Source: Syntrophobacter sp. SbD2
GTDB taxonomy: Bacteria > Desulfobacterota > Binatia > UBA9968
NCBI GenBank assembly: GCA_945889495.1
Contig: CAMDBU010000023.1
Location: forward strand, 1-46,054
Direction: 5' to 3'
DNA: 46,054 bases
A program made the position numbers and the translations under genes. Under the pieces are notes generated by a model. It was given only the letters and a program-made list of their open reading frames with translations, did no database searches and was not told the origin of the DNA. Shown piece by piece: positions 8,304-16,948 of the stretch. Position 1 is the first letter of the stretch; each line of letters opens with the position of its first letter.

Positions 8304-9236
8304 TTACACGGCTTCATTCCACAAATGGGAAAATTGGCTGGCGACGACCTGGTCATAGCTCGCCGGTGCTTTGAGCAGGCCGATGTCTTGGGCGAAGCGG
8401 TTCATGCTGTCGACTTTATCCGGCGGGATGGTCGGATCGTAGAAGGGTAGGTCGCGGCGCACTAGTTCGGCGATGAGCTCGGCTTCGGAGGGTGGGAAGC
8501 GCTTTTGCCCCACCGCGGTGGCGCGATTGGGGTCTTGCTTCAAAGCTTTGTGGGCCTTCATCAGCGCGCGCACCGCGGCGCGGGCGGCGGTTGGATTATC
8601 GTTGATGGTTTTATCCGTCGCCACCAGCGCGGAAAAAGTGTAATGGCGCGCCACCGTCGGACCGTCGCCGCGCCGGACATCGAGCACCATGGTGCCGACG
8701 CCGCGCCGCACCGCAACTTCGCAGCCCATGCCGTTGGCCCAAAAGCCGTCCAGGGTTCCTTCCTCCAGCGCCTTGGCCGCCGACAATCCGAAGGAAACGT
8801 TCGGTCCCGCCGCGCCGGGGATCGGCATGATCTGGACGTTGTTTTTCCCCGGATCGATGCCGGCTTCGACCAACATTCTTTGCAAGCTCAGATTGACCCC
8901 TGGCGCGGCGCCGATACGCAGACCTTTGACCACGCTCAGATCGCCGCGCTGCGGTTTCAAATCGCTGCGAATCACCAGAAACCAATAGGTATGCTGGCCG
9001 CAGGCCGCGAGCAGCTTGGCGCCTTGCCATTCGGGAAAGGCGAGTAGCGTTGCGTGGGCCGAGCCGACCACGAAGTCCAGCGCGCCATCGCGCAACGCTT
9101 CAAAGGTTTTCGGAATCGGAAACAACAGATCGACCGAGGCGTCGAACCCTTCTTCCTTAAAAAATCCCATCTCGACGGCGGCGATGATCGGAAAATAAGA
9201 ATTGGAAACCAAATCCGGCACGGCGATGCGCAACAT
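8304..9236 (-). CDS. NMT1/SsuA-like periplasmic-binding-fold protein without signal peptide
   Basis: 310 residues. It opens directly on the first strand of the binding fold (MLRIAVPDLVSNSYFPI), with the ligand-loop signature EMGFFKEEGFDASVD, then GALDFVVGSAHATL. The start is fixed by TTGGAGAAATT before the ATG. No secretion signal or lipobox precedes it, unlike most of the window's other SBPs, so it should be cytoplasmic. THI5/NMT1-type enzymes and some sensor domains share this arrangement. It is the last of three minus-strand genes (PPOX protein, cupin, this) with gaps of 45-49 bp. Ligand unknown. Confidence 0.8.
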   Translation of the reverse strand: MLRIAVPDLVSNSYFPIIAAVEMGFFKEEGFDASVDLLFPIPKTFEALRDGALDFVVGSAHATLLAFPEWQGAKLLAACGQHTYWFLVIRSDLKPQRGDLSVVKGLRIGAAPGVNLSLQRMLVEAGIDPGKNNVQIMPIPGAAGPNVSFGLSAAKALEEGTLDGFWANGMGCEVAVRRGVGTMVLDVRRGDGPTVARHYTFSALVATDKTINDNPTAARAAVRALMKAHKALKQDPNRATAVGQKRFPPSEAELIAELVRRDLPFYDPTIPPDKVDSMNRFAQDIGLLKAPASYDQVVASQFSHLWNEAV

Positions 9237-9285
9237 AATTTCTCCAAGTTCTTCTGGATTCGCAAACGACTGGAACGAGTGCGAT

Positions 9286-9636
9286 TTAATCCGCCAACGG
9301 CACGGTCATGAACACATGGGGCTCGTTGCCGAGCACGCGCGAGGTGTGGCCCTGGCCGGTGGTGTCGTCGGCGAGCATGACATCGCCGGTTTTGAACACG
9401 CGCTTGACGCCGTTGCTGGCTTCGATCTCCCAGGAGCCCGACAGCGTGACCAGATACTGCCGGCGCGGCGCCGGATGGCGCTCCAGGAATAGTCCCACCG
9501 GCGCCGAGCGAAACACCGCGCCGCTGGCCTTACGCACGTCGGTGCTTTTCATCGGCAAATCGCCGGCGAAATTAAGTTCGATTTCTTCGAAATGCGATTT
9601 GTCATCGCTGCCGCTGTAGAGTCTGGTGATTTTCAT
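9286..9636 (-). CDS. small cupin-domain protein
   Basis: 116 residues forming a single cupin barrel. The start has CGGAGGACAG just upstream. Features include RSAPVGLFLERHPAPRRQYLVTLSG (first motif, with H and Q) and GDVMLADDTTGQGHTSRV (second motif, with a late His). This matches small single-domain cupins that bind a metal or carry out isomerase or storage roles. The exact activity cannot be told from sequence. It lies between the PPOX protein and the signal-less SBP on the minus strand. Confidence 0.72.
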   Translation of the reverse strand: MKITRLYSGSDDKSHFEEIELNFAGDLPMKSTDVRKASGAVFRSAPVGLFLERHPAPRRQYLVTLSGSWEIEASNGVKRVFKTGDVMLADDTTGQGHTSRVLGNEPHVFMTVPLAD

Positions 9637-9681
9637 CTGTCCTCCGGTTGATTGCCGCGTAAATTGCCCTTGGCGCGAATT

Positions 9682-10113
9682 TCAGCCGCGCACCTTGGGG
9701 CCGACGGTTTCGATGGTGATTCTAATGATCACCCGCTTCTCGCGCGCCATCCGTTCGTGAAACTCCGGCCAGCTCTTATGCTCGCCGTAGGCCTGGCGCT
9801 GGAGATAAACCAATGTGTCGAGCGCCTCAGGGAGCGAGACGATTTCCGCCTTGCCGCTCACCTGCACCCAGCCTTCGCCGTGGAAGTTTTTTGAGAACGC
9901 GCACAGCGCGGCGCGCGGGTCGCGCCGCAGGTTGTTCACTTTGTAAGCGGTCTCGCGGCTACTGATCACCGCCCGGCCTTCACCGTCGAGGCCGCAGGTC
10001 ACCGGCGACATTTGCAGATCGCCATTCTTGCGCCGGGTGGCGAGCACGCCTTGATGGTTGTTCTTGATATATTCCTTGGCCCGCTCGGTTCCCACCGGAA
10101 TGAATTCTGCCAT
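9682..10113 (-). CDS. PPOX-class flavin/F420-dependent oxidoreductase
   Basis: 143 residues from the ATG at 10113 with AAGGACGG upstream; an extension to 10185 has no family similarity. The split-barrel FMN-binding fold is seen in GVLATRRKNGDLQMSPV, then RAVISSRETAYKVNNLRRDPRAALCAF, then WVQVSGKAEIV. This matches the pyridoxamine 5'-phosphate oxidase-like superfamily, in the subgroup often annotated as F420-dependent (TIGR03618-like). The substrate is unknown and cofactor choice (FMN or F420) cannot be decided here. First gene of a probable three-gene minus-strand operon. Confidence 0.82.
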   Translation of the reverse strand: MAEFIPVGTERAKEYIKNNHQGVLATRRKNGDLQMSPVTCGLDGEGRAVISSRETAYKVNNLRRDPRAALCAFSKNFHGEGWVQVSGKAEIVSLPEALDTLVYLQRQAYGEHKSWPEFHERMAREKRVIIRITIETVGPKVRG

Positions 10114-10287
10114 GGTGTCCGTCCTTCTTAGTAATTGTTCGTTTGGATGACCGCCAAAGTAGAATACCGGCGCGCTCAATTGCAAGCGCGCGCGCGTGTT
10201 TCGTCGACCGGCGCGTGATTTTTCTCCGCCGATTTCGCCTTGACCGCTATCGTCGCATCACTTATAAACGATGCAGAGGACGAGCTT

Positions 10288-10977
10288 GTGAGCATGACCA
10301 TCCCACAGATGAAGTGTCCGGAAATTTTACCGGTGTTTCCGTTGACCGGCGTGATGATGCTGCCGGGGACGGTGTTGCCGCTGCATATCTTTGAGCCGCG
10401 CTACCGCGCCATGGTCGAGGACGCCCAGGACAGCGAGAAAATCTTCGGCATGATCCAGCCCTACACGCCGCAAAATGACAACCGCGGGTCCGAGCCCGGT
10501 ACTGAGCATAACGCGCCGGACCTCTATCGCGTCGGCTGCGCCGGTTACATGGAGAAGTGCGAGAAACTTCCCGACGGCCGCTACTTCGTGCAACTGAAAG
10601 GCATCAACCGCTTTCGCTTCACTGAAGAGTTGCCGCACCAGCGCGGCTATCGTCGAGTGAAAGCGCGATACGACGACTTTCTCGACGCCAACCTGGAGCA
10701 GGATTGGCAGTGTTCCCGCGCCGCGATCATCGAAGCGCTATCGATCTACGGCAAAGCCCATGGCATGCAGGTCAACGCCGATCAAGCGGCGAAGTTCTCC
10801 GATATCGAGTTGGTCAATCTGCTCGGCGTCTCGCTGCCGTTTCATCCGGCGGAAAAGCAGGCGTTGCTCGAAGCCGCGACCCTCAAGGACCGGGAAATCA
10901 TGCTGGTCGACCTGCTCAAACTCGGTGCCGGTCCGGCCACCACCGACATCGAGATCGCGCCGCGCACTTTGAATTGA
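10288..10977 (+). CDS. Lon N-terminal (LON substrate-binding) domain protein
   Basis: 230 residues from the GTG at 10288, which has AGAGGA seven bases upstream; an ATG two codons later is the alternative. The LON domain is evident: ILPVFPLTGVMMLPGTVLPLHIFEPRYRAMVEDA, later LYRVGCAGYMEKCEKLPDGRYFVQLKGINRFRF. The AAA+ and protease parts of Lon are absent, as in the stand-alone family (COG2802). Its role is unclear; it is proposed to recognise unfolded proteins or act as an adaptor. The next gene (HIT) begins 66 bp downstream. Confidence 0.87.
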   Translation: MSMTIPQMKCPEILPVFPLTGVMMLPGTVLPLHIFEPRYRAMVEDAQDSEKIFGMIQPYTPQNDNRGSEPGTEHNAPDLYRVGCAGYMEKCEKLPDGRYFVQLKGINRFRFTEELPHQRGYRRVKARYDDFLDANLEQDWQCSRAAIIEALSIYGKAHGMQVNADQAAKFSDIELVNLLGVSLPFHPAEKQALLEAATLKDREIMLVDLLKLGAGPATTDIEIAPRTLN

Positions 10978-11043
10978 CCCTGCTCACGGCGTCGCTAGCA
11001 CCGGCGCCTGATCTCACCGCGAGGTAGCGACATCGAGCCATCG

Positions 11044-11454
11044 TTGCAAATCCATCCGCAGCTGCGCGCCGACTGCCACCGCCTCGGCCGATTTGATTTC
11101 TGCCACGTCCTGCTGCATAAAAACGCGCTCCTGCCTTGGTTCATTCTCGTGCCCCAGACCGCGGTCACCGACCTACTCGATCTGCCCGAAGAGCGGCGCA
11201 ACGCGGCGCTGCGCGAAGCCGCGCTGGTCGCCGAGCTGATAAGAAAGTATTTCGGCTATCCCAAAATCAACTTCGCCGCCATCGGCAACGTCGTGCCGCA
11301 GCTGCACTTGCATGTCGTTGGCCGCAAACCGGACGACCCCTGCTGGCCCGCGCCGGTGTGGGGCCATCTCACCGAGTCGCGGGAATATTCCGCCAGCCGG
11401 GTCGAGGAGATTCGCACCCTGCTGGTGCGCCACGGCGGGCTCGTCGTTGAATGA
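11044..11454 (+). CDS. HIT (histidine triad) domain protein
   Basis: 136 residues in the diadenosine-polyphosphate hydrolase-like HIT family. It has LIHPQL-type N-terminal residues, LLPWFILVPQ, then the active motif PQLHLHVVGR in which the first triad His is Gln, and DDPCWPAPVWG after it. The Q-x-H-x-H form is usual in this short subfamily. It likely hydrolyses nucleotidyl phosphates. The start is uncertain: TTG at 11044 has no close ribosome site, whereas an in-frame ATC at 11032 lies six bases after GAGGT and might be a rare initiator or a mutated ATG. Confidence 0.82.
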   Translation: MQIHPQLRADCHRLGRFDFCHVLLHKNALLPWFILVPQTAVTDLLDLPEERRNAALREAALVAELIRKYFGYPKINFAAIGNVVPQLHLHVVGRKPDDPCWPAPVWGHLTESREYSASRVEEIRTLLVRHGGLVVE

Positions 11455-11504
11455 TTTGATTCTGGAATTTTGCCGAGGCTGCTAGATAATATCGAGGTTG
11501 CTGG

Positions 11505-12083
11505 CTACGCCCGCATGAGCGCCGTGGTGACGAAGGCTTCGATCAGCGCCGCGACCAGCAGCATGGGCAGGATGACCACGGCGAAAAAGCGTAGCGCCCG
11601 GCCGAGTTCGATTTTGGCTGCGGATTTCCGGGTTAAACGTTTGAATACGCGGTCGCCGAGCAGGAGGCCGATGGCGGTGCCGAGAAATACCGCGGCGAGT
11701 TCGACAACTCCATGGGGCAAGATGCCAAGCAGCGAAGGCCAGACGCCGCGGCTGTGGGACGAGAGATAAAAGACCACGCCCAAGACCGCGCCGTTGACGA
11801 CCAGAAAAAACGCCGGCAGGATACCGAAGCCAAGACCGAGCAGGATCGCCGCGAAAGTCTTGACCGAGTTGTTGAGAAAAATTGCCGCCGCTAGTTGCGG
11901 CTTGGGCAGGTCGCGGAAAGATTTCAAAAAGCCGGCGATGGACTCGCTGAATTGATCGCTCAGTCCGGGAACGCGGCTCGCGACCGCTACGCCCAAAGCC
12001 GCGCCGACGGCGAAGATCAGTACGCTGGCGATCAGGAACGGGCGCAGTTCGCGCAGGTAGGCGCGGAACAGGATGGCATTCAT
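11505..12083 (-). CDS. SpoIIM family membrane protein
   Basis: 192 residues with about five hydrophobic segments (residues 15-35, 67-80, 83-107, 118-143 and 165-188). NNSVKTFAAILLGLGFGILPAF and LGILPHGVVELAAVFLGTAIG are characteristic of the SpoIIM/DUF95 superfamily. In sporulating bacteria SpoIIM anchors peptidoglycan hydrolases during engulfment; homologues outside sporulators have no assigned function and are usually taken as integral membrane proteins. It is a lone minus-strand gene, convergent with the HIT gene. Nothing here points to sporulation. Confidence 0.85.
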   Translation of the reverse strand: MNAILFRAYLRELRPFLIASVLIFAVGAALGVAVASRVPGLSDQFSESIAGFLKSFRDLPKPQLAAAIFLNNSVKTFAAILLGLGFGILPAFFLVVNGAVLGVVFYLSSHSRGVWPSLLGILPHGVVELAAVFLGTAIGLLLGDRVFKRLTRKSAAKIELGRALRFFAVVILPMLLVAALIEAFVTTALMRA

Positions 12084-12237
12084 TGGCGTTATCGTAACAG
12101 ATTAGGTGGCGGCTCGATACCGCGGGCCGGTTGGGGATGCGCAACCGATTTCACGGGTGGATATAACTTCTAGTCGCCGCGGCCTTATGCTATCGCTGGA
12201 CTGTCGGTAGCAGCCCCCGAAGATCGAAGGAGTCACC

Positions 12238-13329
12238 ATGAAAATCAAAAGTATCCAATCGCAAATTGTCCGTTTGCCCGTCGACGAACCGTTGGCCGAT
12301 GGGCCGCCGTCGGGGCGGGCGCATAATATGTTCGTCACGGTGCGCATCGAAACCGCCGACGGCATCGAAGGCGTCGGCGCGACGTTTTTCGGCGGCGTCT
12401 TAAGCGCGACGCTCAAGCAGGCGATCGATCAGCTGGGCGCCATGATCGTCGGCGAAGATCCGCTGCGCATCGACGCGCTGACGCAGAAACTGCGCAACGC
12501 CGCGGCGAGCGCCGGGCCGGGCGGCATTCTCACTCTTGCGATTTCCGGCATCGACATGGCGCTATGGGATATCAAGGGCAAATATCTTGGCCAGTCGCTG
12601 GGCGCCATGCTCGGCGGGTTGCGCGAGCGCGTACCGACCTACGCCAGTGGCGCGCTGGTGCGCAGTTACTCTCTCGACGTGATTCTCAAGTCGGCGCAGC
12701 GCTTGGTCGAGCGCGGCTTCACCCAGATGAAAACCCAGATGGCTTTGCCAGGCAATGTCACGCCGGCGCAGGAAGCCGAGCGCGCGCATTTGACGCGCGA
12801 AGTCGTCGGGCCGGATATCGATCTGATGTGCGATATCAATCAGCGCTGGTCGGTCAATCAAGCCATCGATGTCGGCCGGCGCACCGAAGACGTGCATTTC
12901 TTTTGGCTCGAAGACGTGACCGCCCATGACGACTTCACCGGCCTGGCGCGGGTCGCCGATGCCTTGGCGACGCCGCTGGCGAGCGGCGAGTGTTTGTACG
13001 GCATCACGCCGTTTCGCCACACCATCGAAGCCCATGCCGCCGATATCATCATGATCGATCTGCTCCGCGTCGGCGGCATCGCCAACTGGATCAAAGTCGC
13101 GGCCATGGCGGAGGCATTCAACTTGCCGGTGGTGAGCCATCTCTTGCCGGAGATCCATGTCCATCTGCTTTCCGCCGTACCCAACGGTCTGACCGTAGAA
13201 TATATGCCGTGGTCGTTCCGTTTGTGGCAGGAAGTGCCGGTGCCGGTGAAAGGCGAATTGGCGGTGCCGACCAAGCCTGGGTTGGGGTTGGAGTTTAGCC
13301 GGGAGTTGGATCGCTATGTCGTGGGATAA
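12238..13329 (+). CDS. mandelate racemase/muconate lactonizing-family enzyme with altered KxK motif
   Basis: 363 residues, start with AAGGAGTCACC upstream. Enolase superfamily, mandelate racemase subgroup: metal ligands D199 (DLMCDIN), E225 (FFWLED) and E251 (ASGECLYG); the D274/H301 dyad (MIDLLRVGG and VVSHLLPE); E321. The KxK pair on the second strand reads K165-T-Q167, so the lysine corresponding to mandelate racemase K166 is glutamine. Such enzymes abstract a proton alpha to a carboxylate (racemases, sugar-acid dehydratases). With only the His-side base retained, a one-sided dehydratase or epimerisation is likelier than racemisation. It is followed 21 bp later by an SBP gene, suggesting uptake of its substrate. 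Confidence 0.85.
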   Translation: MKIKSIQSQIVRLPVDEPLADGPPSGRAHNMFVTVRIETADGIEGVGATFFGGVLSATLKQAIDQLGAMIVGEDPLRIDALTQKLRNAAASAGPGGILTLAISGIDMALWDIKGKYLGQSLGAMLGGLRERVPTYASGALVRSYSLDVILKSAQRLVERGFTQMKTQMALPGNVTPAQEAERAHLTREVVGPDIDLMCDINQRWSVNQAIDVGRRTEDVHFFWLEDVTAHDDFTGLARVADALATPLASGECLYGITPFRHTIEAHAADIIMIDLLRVGGIANWIKVAAMAEAFNLPVVSHLLPEIHVHLLSAVPNGLTVEYMPWSFRLWQEVPVPVKGELAVPTKPGLGLEFSRELDRYVVG

Positions 13330-13350
13330 ATCTTCGTTATTGAGGTACGC

Positions 13351-14427
13351 GTGAAATTAGTTTGTTCCGGCAGAAAAAAATTCCCCTCTTTCCCCCTTTG
13401 TCAAAGGGGGATGTTTCGGTTCCCCTCTTTGGAAAAGAGGGGCAAGGGGAGATTTGGTGCGGCGGCGGCTTGGCGCTTGATTACTGTAGTTGGTTTCCTT
13501 GCCGTTGCTCGCGTCGACGGTGTGTTCGCCGCCGAGCTAACAAAAATTTATGCCGGCTACGGCGGTATCGCCGGTTATCAGATGCCGCTCTGGGTGATGA
13601 AGGATGCCGACATCGGCAAGAAATACGGCCTCGACATTGAGCCGTTGTTGATTAGCGGTGGCGCGCTGGGCATGCAGGCGTTGCTCGCCAACAGTATTCA
13701 GTTGAGTCAGAACTCGGCGTCGGCGGCGATCGGCGCGGCGGTGCGCGGCGCGCCTATCGCGCTGGTTTCTACCTCTGAAAATCGCATGTCGGCGGAAATC
13801 GTCTCACGGCCGGAAATCAAAACCCCGCAGCAGCTCGTCGGCAAGAAGATCGGCATCCTGCGTTTCGGCGGCTCCAACGACACCGCGATCCAATGGGCGC
13901 TGCGCGCCTGGAAGATCGAACCCAAGCAGGTGACGATCCTCCAGTCCGGCGCCACCAACGCGCGGCTGATGGCGCTGACTTTGGGACAGATCGACGCGAC
14001 GATACTTTCCTACCCGGAAATTCACCTCGCGCGTAAACGCGGCATGAACGTGTTGGCCGACATCGGCGACTTCAGTGCCTATCCCAACACGTCCTTCATG
14101 CTGACCCGGGCGTTCATCGAAAAGCAGCGGCCGCTGGCGAAAAATCTCCTGCGCGCGCAGATCGAAGCGATTCACTTCATGCGCACCAACCGCGAGGGCA
14201 GCATCAAGATTCTCCGTAAATATCTGCGTGTCGACGATGCCGAAGCCACCGACGCGACCTATGATTTCTTCGCCCGCCGCACCGATGCCTTGCCGCGCAC
14301 CAATCTGGAGGGTCTGCGAAATATCCTGCGGGAAATGAACGCGGCGCAGCGCAGCGCCAATGAGTTCGTCGATATGACTTTACTCGACGAGATCGAAAAG
14401 GAAGGGTTCATGCAACGGTTTCGCTAG
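13351..14427 (+). CDS. ABC-type substrate-binding protein (NMT1/SsuA-like) with a repeat-derived N-terminus
   Basis: 358 residues from the GTG at 13351, which has GAGG five bases upstream. The export signal core ([17 protein letters not shown], about 42-58) ends near VFAAEL. The binding fold follows: [49 protein letters not shown] and a C-terminal [18 protein letters not shown]. Residues about 10-36 are encoded by an inverted repeat (13379-13451), giving an abnormally long charged n-region. An ATG at 13411 inside the repeat is an alternative start. No transporter genes adjoin; the upstream enolase-family gene probably shares the transcript. Confidence 0.82.
   Translation: MKLVCSGRKKFPSFPLCQRGMFRFPSLEKRGKGRFGAAAAWRLITVVGFLAVARVDGVFAAELTKIYAGYGGIAGYQMPLWVMKDADIGKKYGLDIEPLLISGGALGMQALLANSIQLSQNSASAAIGAAVRGAPIALVSTSENRMSAEIVSRPEIKTPQQLVGKKIGILRFGGSNDTAIQWALRAWKIEPKQVTILQSGATNARLMALTLGQIDATILSYPEIHLARKRGMNVLADIGDFSAYPNTSFMLTRAFIEKQRPLAKNLLRAQIEAIHFMRTNREGSIKILRKYLRVDDAEATDATYDFFARRTDALPRTNLEGLRNILREMNAAQRSANEFVDMTLLDEIEKEGFMQRFR
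13379..13451. repeat. dispersed inverted repeat overlapping the SBP 5' coding region
   Basis: Two palindromic units: TTCCCCCTTTGTCAAAGGGGGA (13388-13411, stem CCCCCTTTG/CAAAGGGGG) and CCCCTCTTTGGAAAAGAGGGG (13422-13442). The arms are the kind of sequence that recurs in intergenic space of many environmental genomes. Here it has no stop in the SBP frame and is translated as [10 protein letters not shown] and [13 protein letters not shown]. Confidence 0.7.
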
Positions 14428-14441
14428 GAATTCATTCAACC

Positions 14442-14942
14442 ATGGTTGAGAACCGTAAATTGCCGCCAGCGCGACTCGACGCGATCTGGCTCAAGCGCGC
14501 CCACCGCGGCCCGATGGACGCGCTGTCGTCGGCTCAACTGGTAACTAACCAGGGTTTAGTCGGTAGCGCCGACCAGGGCGGCTCGCGCCAGGTGACCTTG
14601 CTCGAAAAAGAAGTCTGGAATGAGCTGATGACGCAATTCGATAAAACTTCCGCGCCGAGCGCCCGGCGGGCGAACTTGCTGGTCAGCGGCATTGAGCTTG
14701 CCAACTCGCGTGGCAAGATATTGCGCATCGGCCAGGCGCGCTTGCAGATCGGCGGTGAGACCAAACCCTGCGAGCGGATGGACGAAGTGATCCCCGGCCT
14801 TCAGTCAGCGATGTACGCCGACTGGCGCGGTGGCGCCTACGCCCGGGTGCTCGCTGGCGGCGAGATTCACGTCGGCGACGCGATCGAGTGGGAAGCGGAA
14901 GGCGCGGGGCCTGCTGTCGGCGGAACTCGAAGCCGCCAATGA
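14442..14942 (+). CDS. MOSC domain protein
   Basis: 166 residues. A MOSC fold is supported by [48 protein letters not shown] and the conserved cysteine region [10 protein letters not shown] (C110). MOSC domains bind molybdenum cofactor or move sulfur, as in sulfurases and YiiM-type reductases. This short version lacks the other domains, so only Moco-related sulfur chemistry can be suggested. Its stop overlaps the ATG of the FKBP gene (ATGA), so it heads a coupled operon of four genes. Confidence 0.83.
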   Translation: MVENRKLPPARLDAIWLKRAHRGPMDALSSAQLVTNQGLVGSADQGGSRQVTLLEKEVWNELMTQFDKTSAPSARRANLLVSGIELANSRGKILRIGQARLQIGGETKPCERMDEVIPGLQSAMYADWRGGAYARVLAGGEIHVGDAIEWEAEGAGPAVGGTRSRQ

Positions 14943-15328
14943 GAATCAAGTCGGGCATCAAACTGTTGGCCGAGACCGAAGGCCAAGGCGAGCCGGCGCA
15001 GAAGGGCGATCAAGTAATTTACAATTGGCGGTTGTATCGCAATCAAGGCGAGGAGATCGCCCTCAACGAGCAGCAGCTACAATATGTTCCCCCTGAGATG
15101 ATCCGCAACGTCGATGGCCAGCGCATGATCGACCATCGGACAACTTTAGGCCGGCGCCAGACGATGGCTGGGGTGGAGTATTCGCTTCATGGCATGAAGG
15201 CCGGCGGTTACCGAAAAATTCGCGTCAGTCCCCATCTGGCCTATCGCGACCAAGGGCTGGGCGATTTGATACCGCCCAATGCCGTGTTGATCGTCGAAAT
15301 ATGGTTACGCGAAATAGTTCTCGTTTAA
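14939..15328 (+). CDS. FKBP-type peptidyl-prolyl isomerase-like protein
   Basis: 129 residues, starting at the ATG that overlaps the MOSC stop. The C-terminal part matches the FKBP end motif ([31 protein letters not shown]), and the N-terminus has [19 protein letters not shown]. FKBPs catalyse cis-trans isomerisation of X-Pro bonds. The canonical AYG after PHL reads AYR here and the domain is somewhat short, so activity may be reduced. No signal peptide, hence cytoplasmic. Second gene of the MOSC operon; the zinc-ribbon gene begins 3 bp after it. Confidence 0.78.
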   Translation: MRIKSGIKLLAETEGQGEPAQKGDQVIYNWRLYRNQGEEIALNEQQLQYVPPEMIRNVDGQRMIDHRTTLGRRQTMAGVEYSLHGMKAGGYRKIRVSPHLAYRDQGLGDLIPPNAVLIVEIWLREIVLV

Positions 15329-15331
15329 CCA

Positions 15332-15742
15332 ATGAAAAGCGGCAAACAAAAGCGCACCGAGATCAAGGTCAAACGGAAGCAACGGGTGGCCAAGATTCAC
15401 TCGCGCGCCAAACCGCCTGAGCGTCCCCTTCGCCCAGTCCTCGGTCCGCCGGTCAACGAGGCGTTGTTGGCGCCGTACAAAAGCTACGGCGTACCGGATT
15501 TCGTGCAGCGCGGTTTCTACGTCGATATGCCGTTTCAATGTAAGGACTGCGGCAAGCATGAGTTGTGGACCGGCACCCAGCAAAAGTGGTGGTATGAGGT
15601 GGCGAAAGGTTCCGTCTACTCTGGGCCGCTTCGCTGCCGCGCTTGCCGGCGCAAAGAACAGGCAAGACGGGACGAAGCGCGGCGCGTGCATCTGGAAGGG
15701 CTCGAACGCAAAGCCCGGCGCAAACGGGAAGGATCGAAATAA
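15332..15742 (+). CDS. small zinc-ribbon protein
   Basis: 136 residues. A basic N-terminus (KSGKQKRTEIKVKRKQR) precedes a four-cysteine ribbon: C70-x2-C73 (FQCKDCGK) and C102-x2-C105 (LRCRACRR). The spacing and the WTGTQQKWWYEVAKG segment fit the probable zinc-ribbon family PF13451. Highly charged ends (RRDEARRVHLEG) suggest nucleic-acid or ribosome binding, but no function is established. It overlaps the next start by one base (TAATG). Confidence 0.75.
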   Translation: MKSGKQKRTEIKVKRKQRVAKIHSRAKPPERPLRPVLGPPVNEALLAPYKSYGVPDFVQRGFYVDMPFQCKDCGKHELWTGTQQKWWYEVAKGSVYSGPLRCRACRRKEQARRDEARRVHLEGLERKARRKREGSK

Positions 15743-16182
15743 TGGTCGTCGCATCCGTGCACTCATGGTTTTACTGGGCGCGCCTGTCCGCGGTGTTCGT
15801 TTCGTTGACGGCGATCTTCGCCAAGGTCGGCCTCGACGGCATCGACTCAGATTTCGCCACGCTGATCCGCACGATCGTGATTCTCTGCGCCATTGGCTGG
15901 TTCGTTTACTACACCGGCAAGTGGCGCGATCTGGCGTCGCTCAGTTCGAGGAACTGGAGCTTTCTTACCTTGTCTGGATTGGCCACCGGCACGTCTTGGC
16001 TCTGCTACTTCCGCGCCTTGCAGATCGGCGAGGCGGCCAAGGTTGCGCCGGTGGATAAGTTCAGCGTTGTCTTAGTCGCGCTCTTCGCGGTGGTGTTTCT
16101 CGGCGAACGGCCGGCGCTCAAAGATTGGTTCGGCATCTTACTGGTCAGCGCCGGCGTCGTATTTCTGGCGCTCAAGCGCTGA
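15742..16182 (+). CDS. EamA family small membrane transporter
   Basis: 146 residues, with GGGAAGGA upstream and its ATG overlapping the previous stop. Four to five hydrophobic helices are seen. The EamA signature is at the end: LCYFRALQIGEAAKVAPVDKFSVVLVALFAVVFLGERPALKDW, then a final ILLVSAGVVFLAL helix. It is a half-length member (five-helix unit), so it likely works as a dimer, like small multidrug or metabolite exporters. Last gene of the MOSC operon. Substrate unknown. Confidence 0.85.
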   Translation: MVVASVHSWFYWARLSAVFVSLTAIFAKVGLDGIDSDFATLIRTIVILCAIGWFVYYTGKWRDLASLSSRNWSFLTLSGLATGTSWLCYFRALQIGEAAKVAPVDKFSVVLVALFAVVFLGERPALKDWFGILLVSAGVVFLALKR

Positions 16183-16282
16183 CCGTGACGGAAGCGGTTG
16201 TCGGACAATTCTAAGTTAGCAGGGTTATGCTTTTTCGCCCTTACCTTGTTGTTGGTATCGCGGCATGTTGCTCTGGGGCCCC

Positions 16283-16323
16283 GCGCGGATATAGTATCCG
16301 CGCATTGAATCGATCAAATCGAT
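16283..16323. promoter_or_regulatory. palindromic element upstream of yidB
   Basis: A perfect 9-bp inverted repeat, GCGCGGATA-TAG-TATCCGCGC (16283-16303), is followed by ATCGAT-CAA-ATCGAT (16309-16323). Both lie just before the yidB ribosome site. It could be an operator or a hairpin ending the EamA operon. No T-run follows, which argues for a protein-binding site. Confidence 0.35.
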
Positions 16324-16345
16324 CTCGGCGAAAGAGGAGATTCAC

Positions 16346-16837
16346 ATGGGACTTTTAGACGGCCTATTGGGCAATGTGTTGGGTTCGGTGCTGGGCGGTG
16401 GCAATCAGGCACCGCGGCAGGCGCAGGATCCATTGAGCGCGATCCTCGGCGGCCTCACCGGTGGCAGCGGCGCTGGCGGCGGCATGGGTAACGTCTTGTT
16501 GCAGCTGGGGCTGTCGATGATCCAACAAAATGGCGGCCTCGGCGGCGTGCTCGGCAAATTCCGTGAATCCGGTCTGGGCGCGCATGCCGACTCCTGGGTG
16601 GGCACCGGGCAGAATATGAACATCGAGCCCAATCAACTGCAACAAGTGTTCGGTTCCGGCACCCTCGGCGATATCGCCGCCAAGCTCGGTGTGTCGCAGG
16701 ATCAAGCCGGTTCGGCGTTGTCCCAGATGTTGCCCGAGCTGATCAATCAGCTGACGCCGCAGGGGCAGGTGACGCCGGATTCGGAAAATTCCGTCGCCGA
16801 AGGCTTGGAAGCGCTGACCCGTAGCCTGGGCCGCTAG
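16346..16837 (+). CDS. YidB family protein (DUF937)
   Basis: 163 residues. The N-terminus is glycine-rich and low-complexity (GLLDGLLGNVLGSVLGGGNQ). The YidB/DUF937 core follows: LGKFRESGLGAHADSWVGTGQNMNI, then GDIAAKLGVSQDQAGSALSQMLPELINQLTPQG. Function is unknown; these proteins are widespread and often abundant. The start is fixed by AGAGGAGATTCAC. It is transcribed alone behind a palindromic element. Confidence 0.88.
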   Translation: MGLLDGLLGNVLGSVLGGGNQAPRQAQDPLSAILGGLTGGSGAGGGMGNVLLQLGLSMIQQNGGLGGVLGKFRESGLGAHADSWVGTGQNMNIEPNQLQQVFGSGTLGDIAAKLGVSQDQAGSALSQMLPELINQLTPQGQVTPDSENSVAEGLEALTRSLGR

Positions 16838-16948
16838 AATTCTCCTGAGATTTTTCCGCTCGTCGGTCCAATTCTCTCAGCTGTCGATCGGTTATGACAA
16901 TTCACTAAAATGGCAAGCGACGGGCGCGGTAACGGCAAGGAGGGCAAG

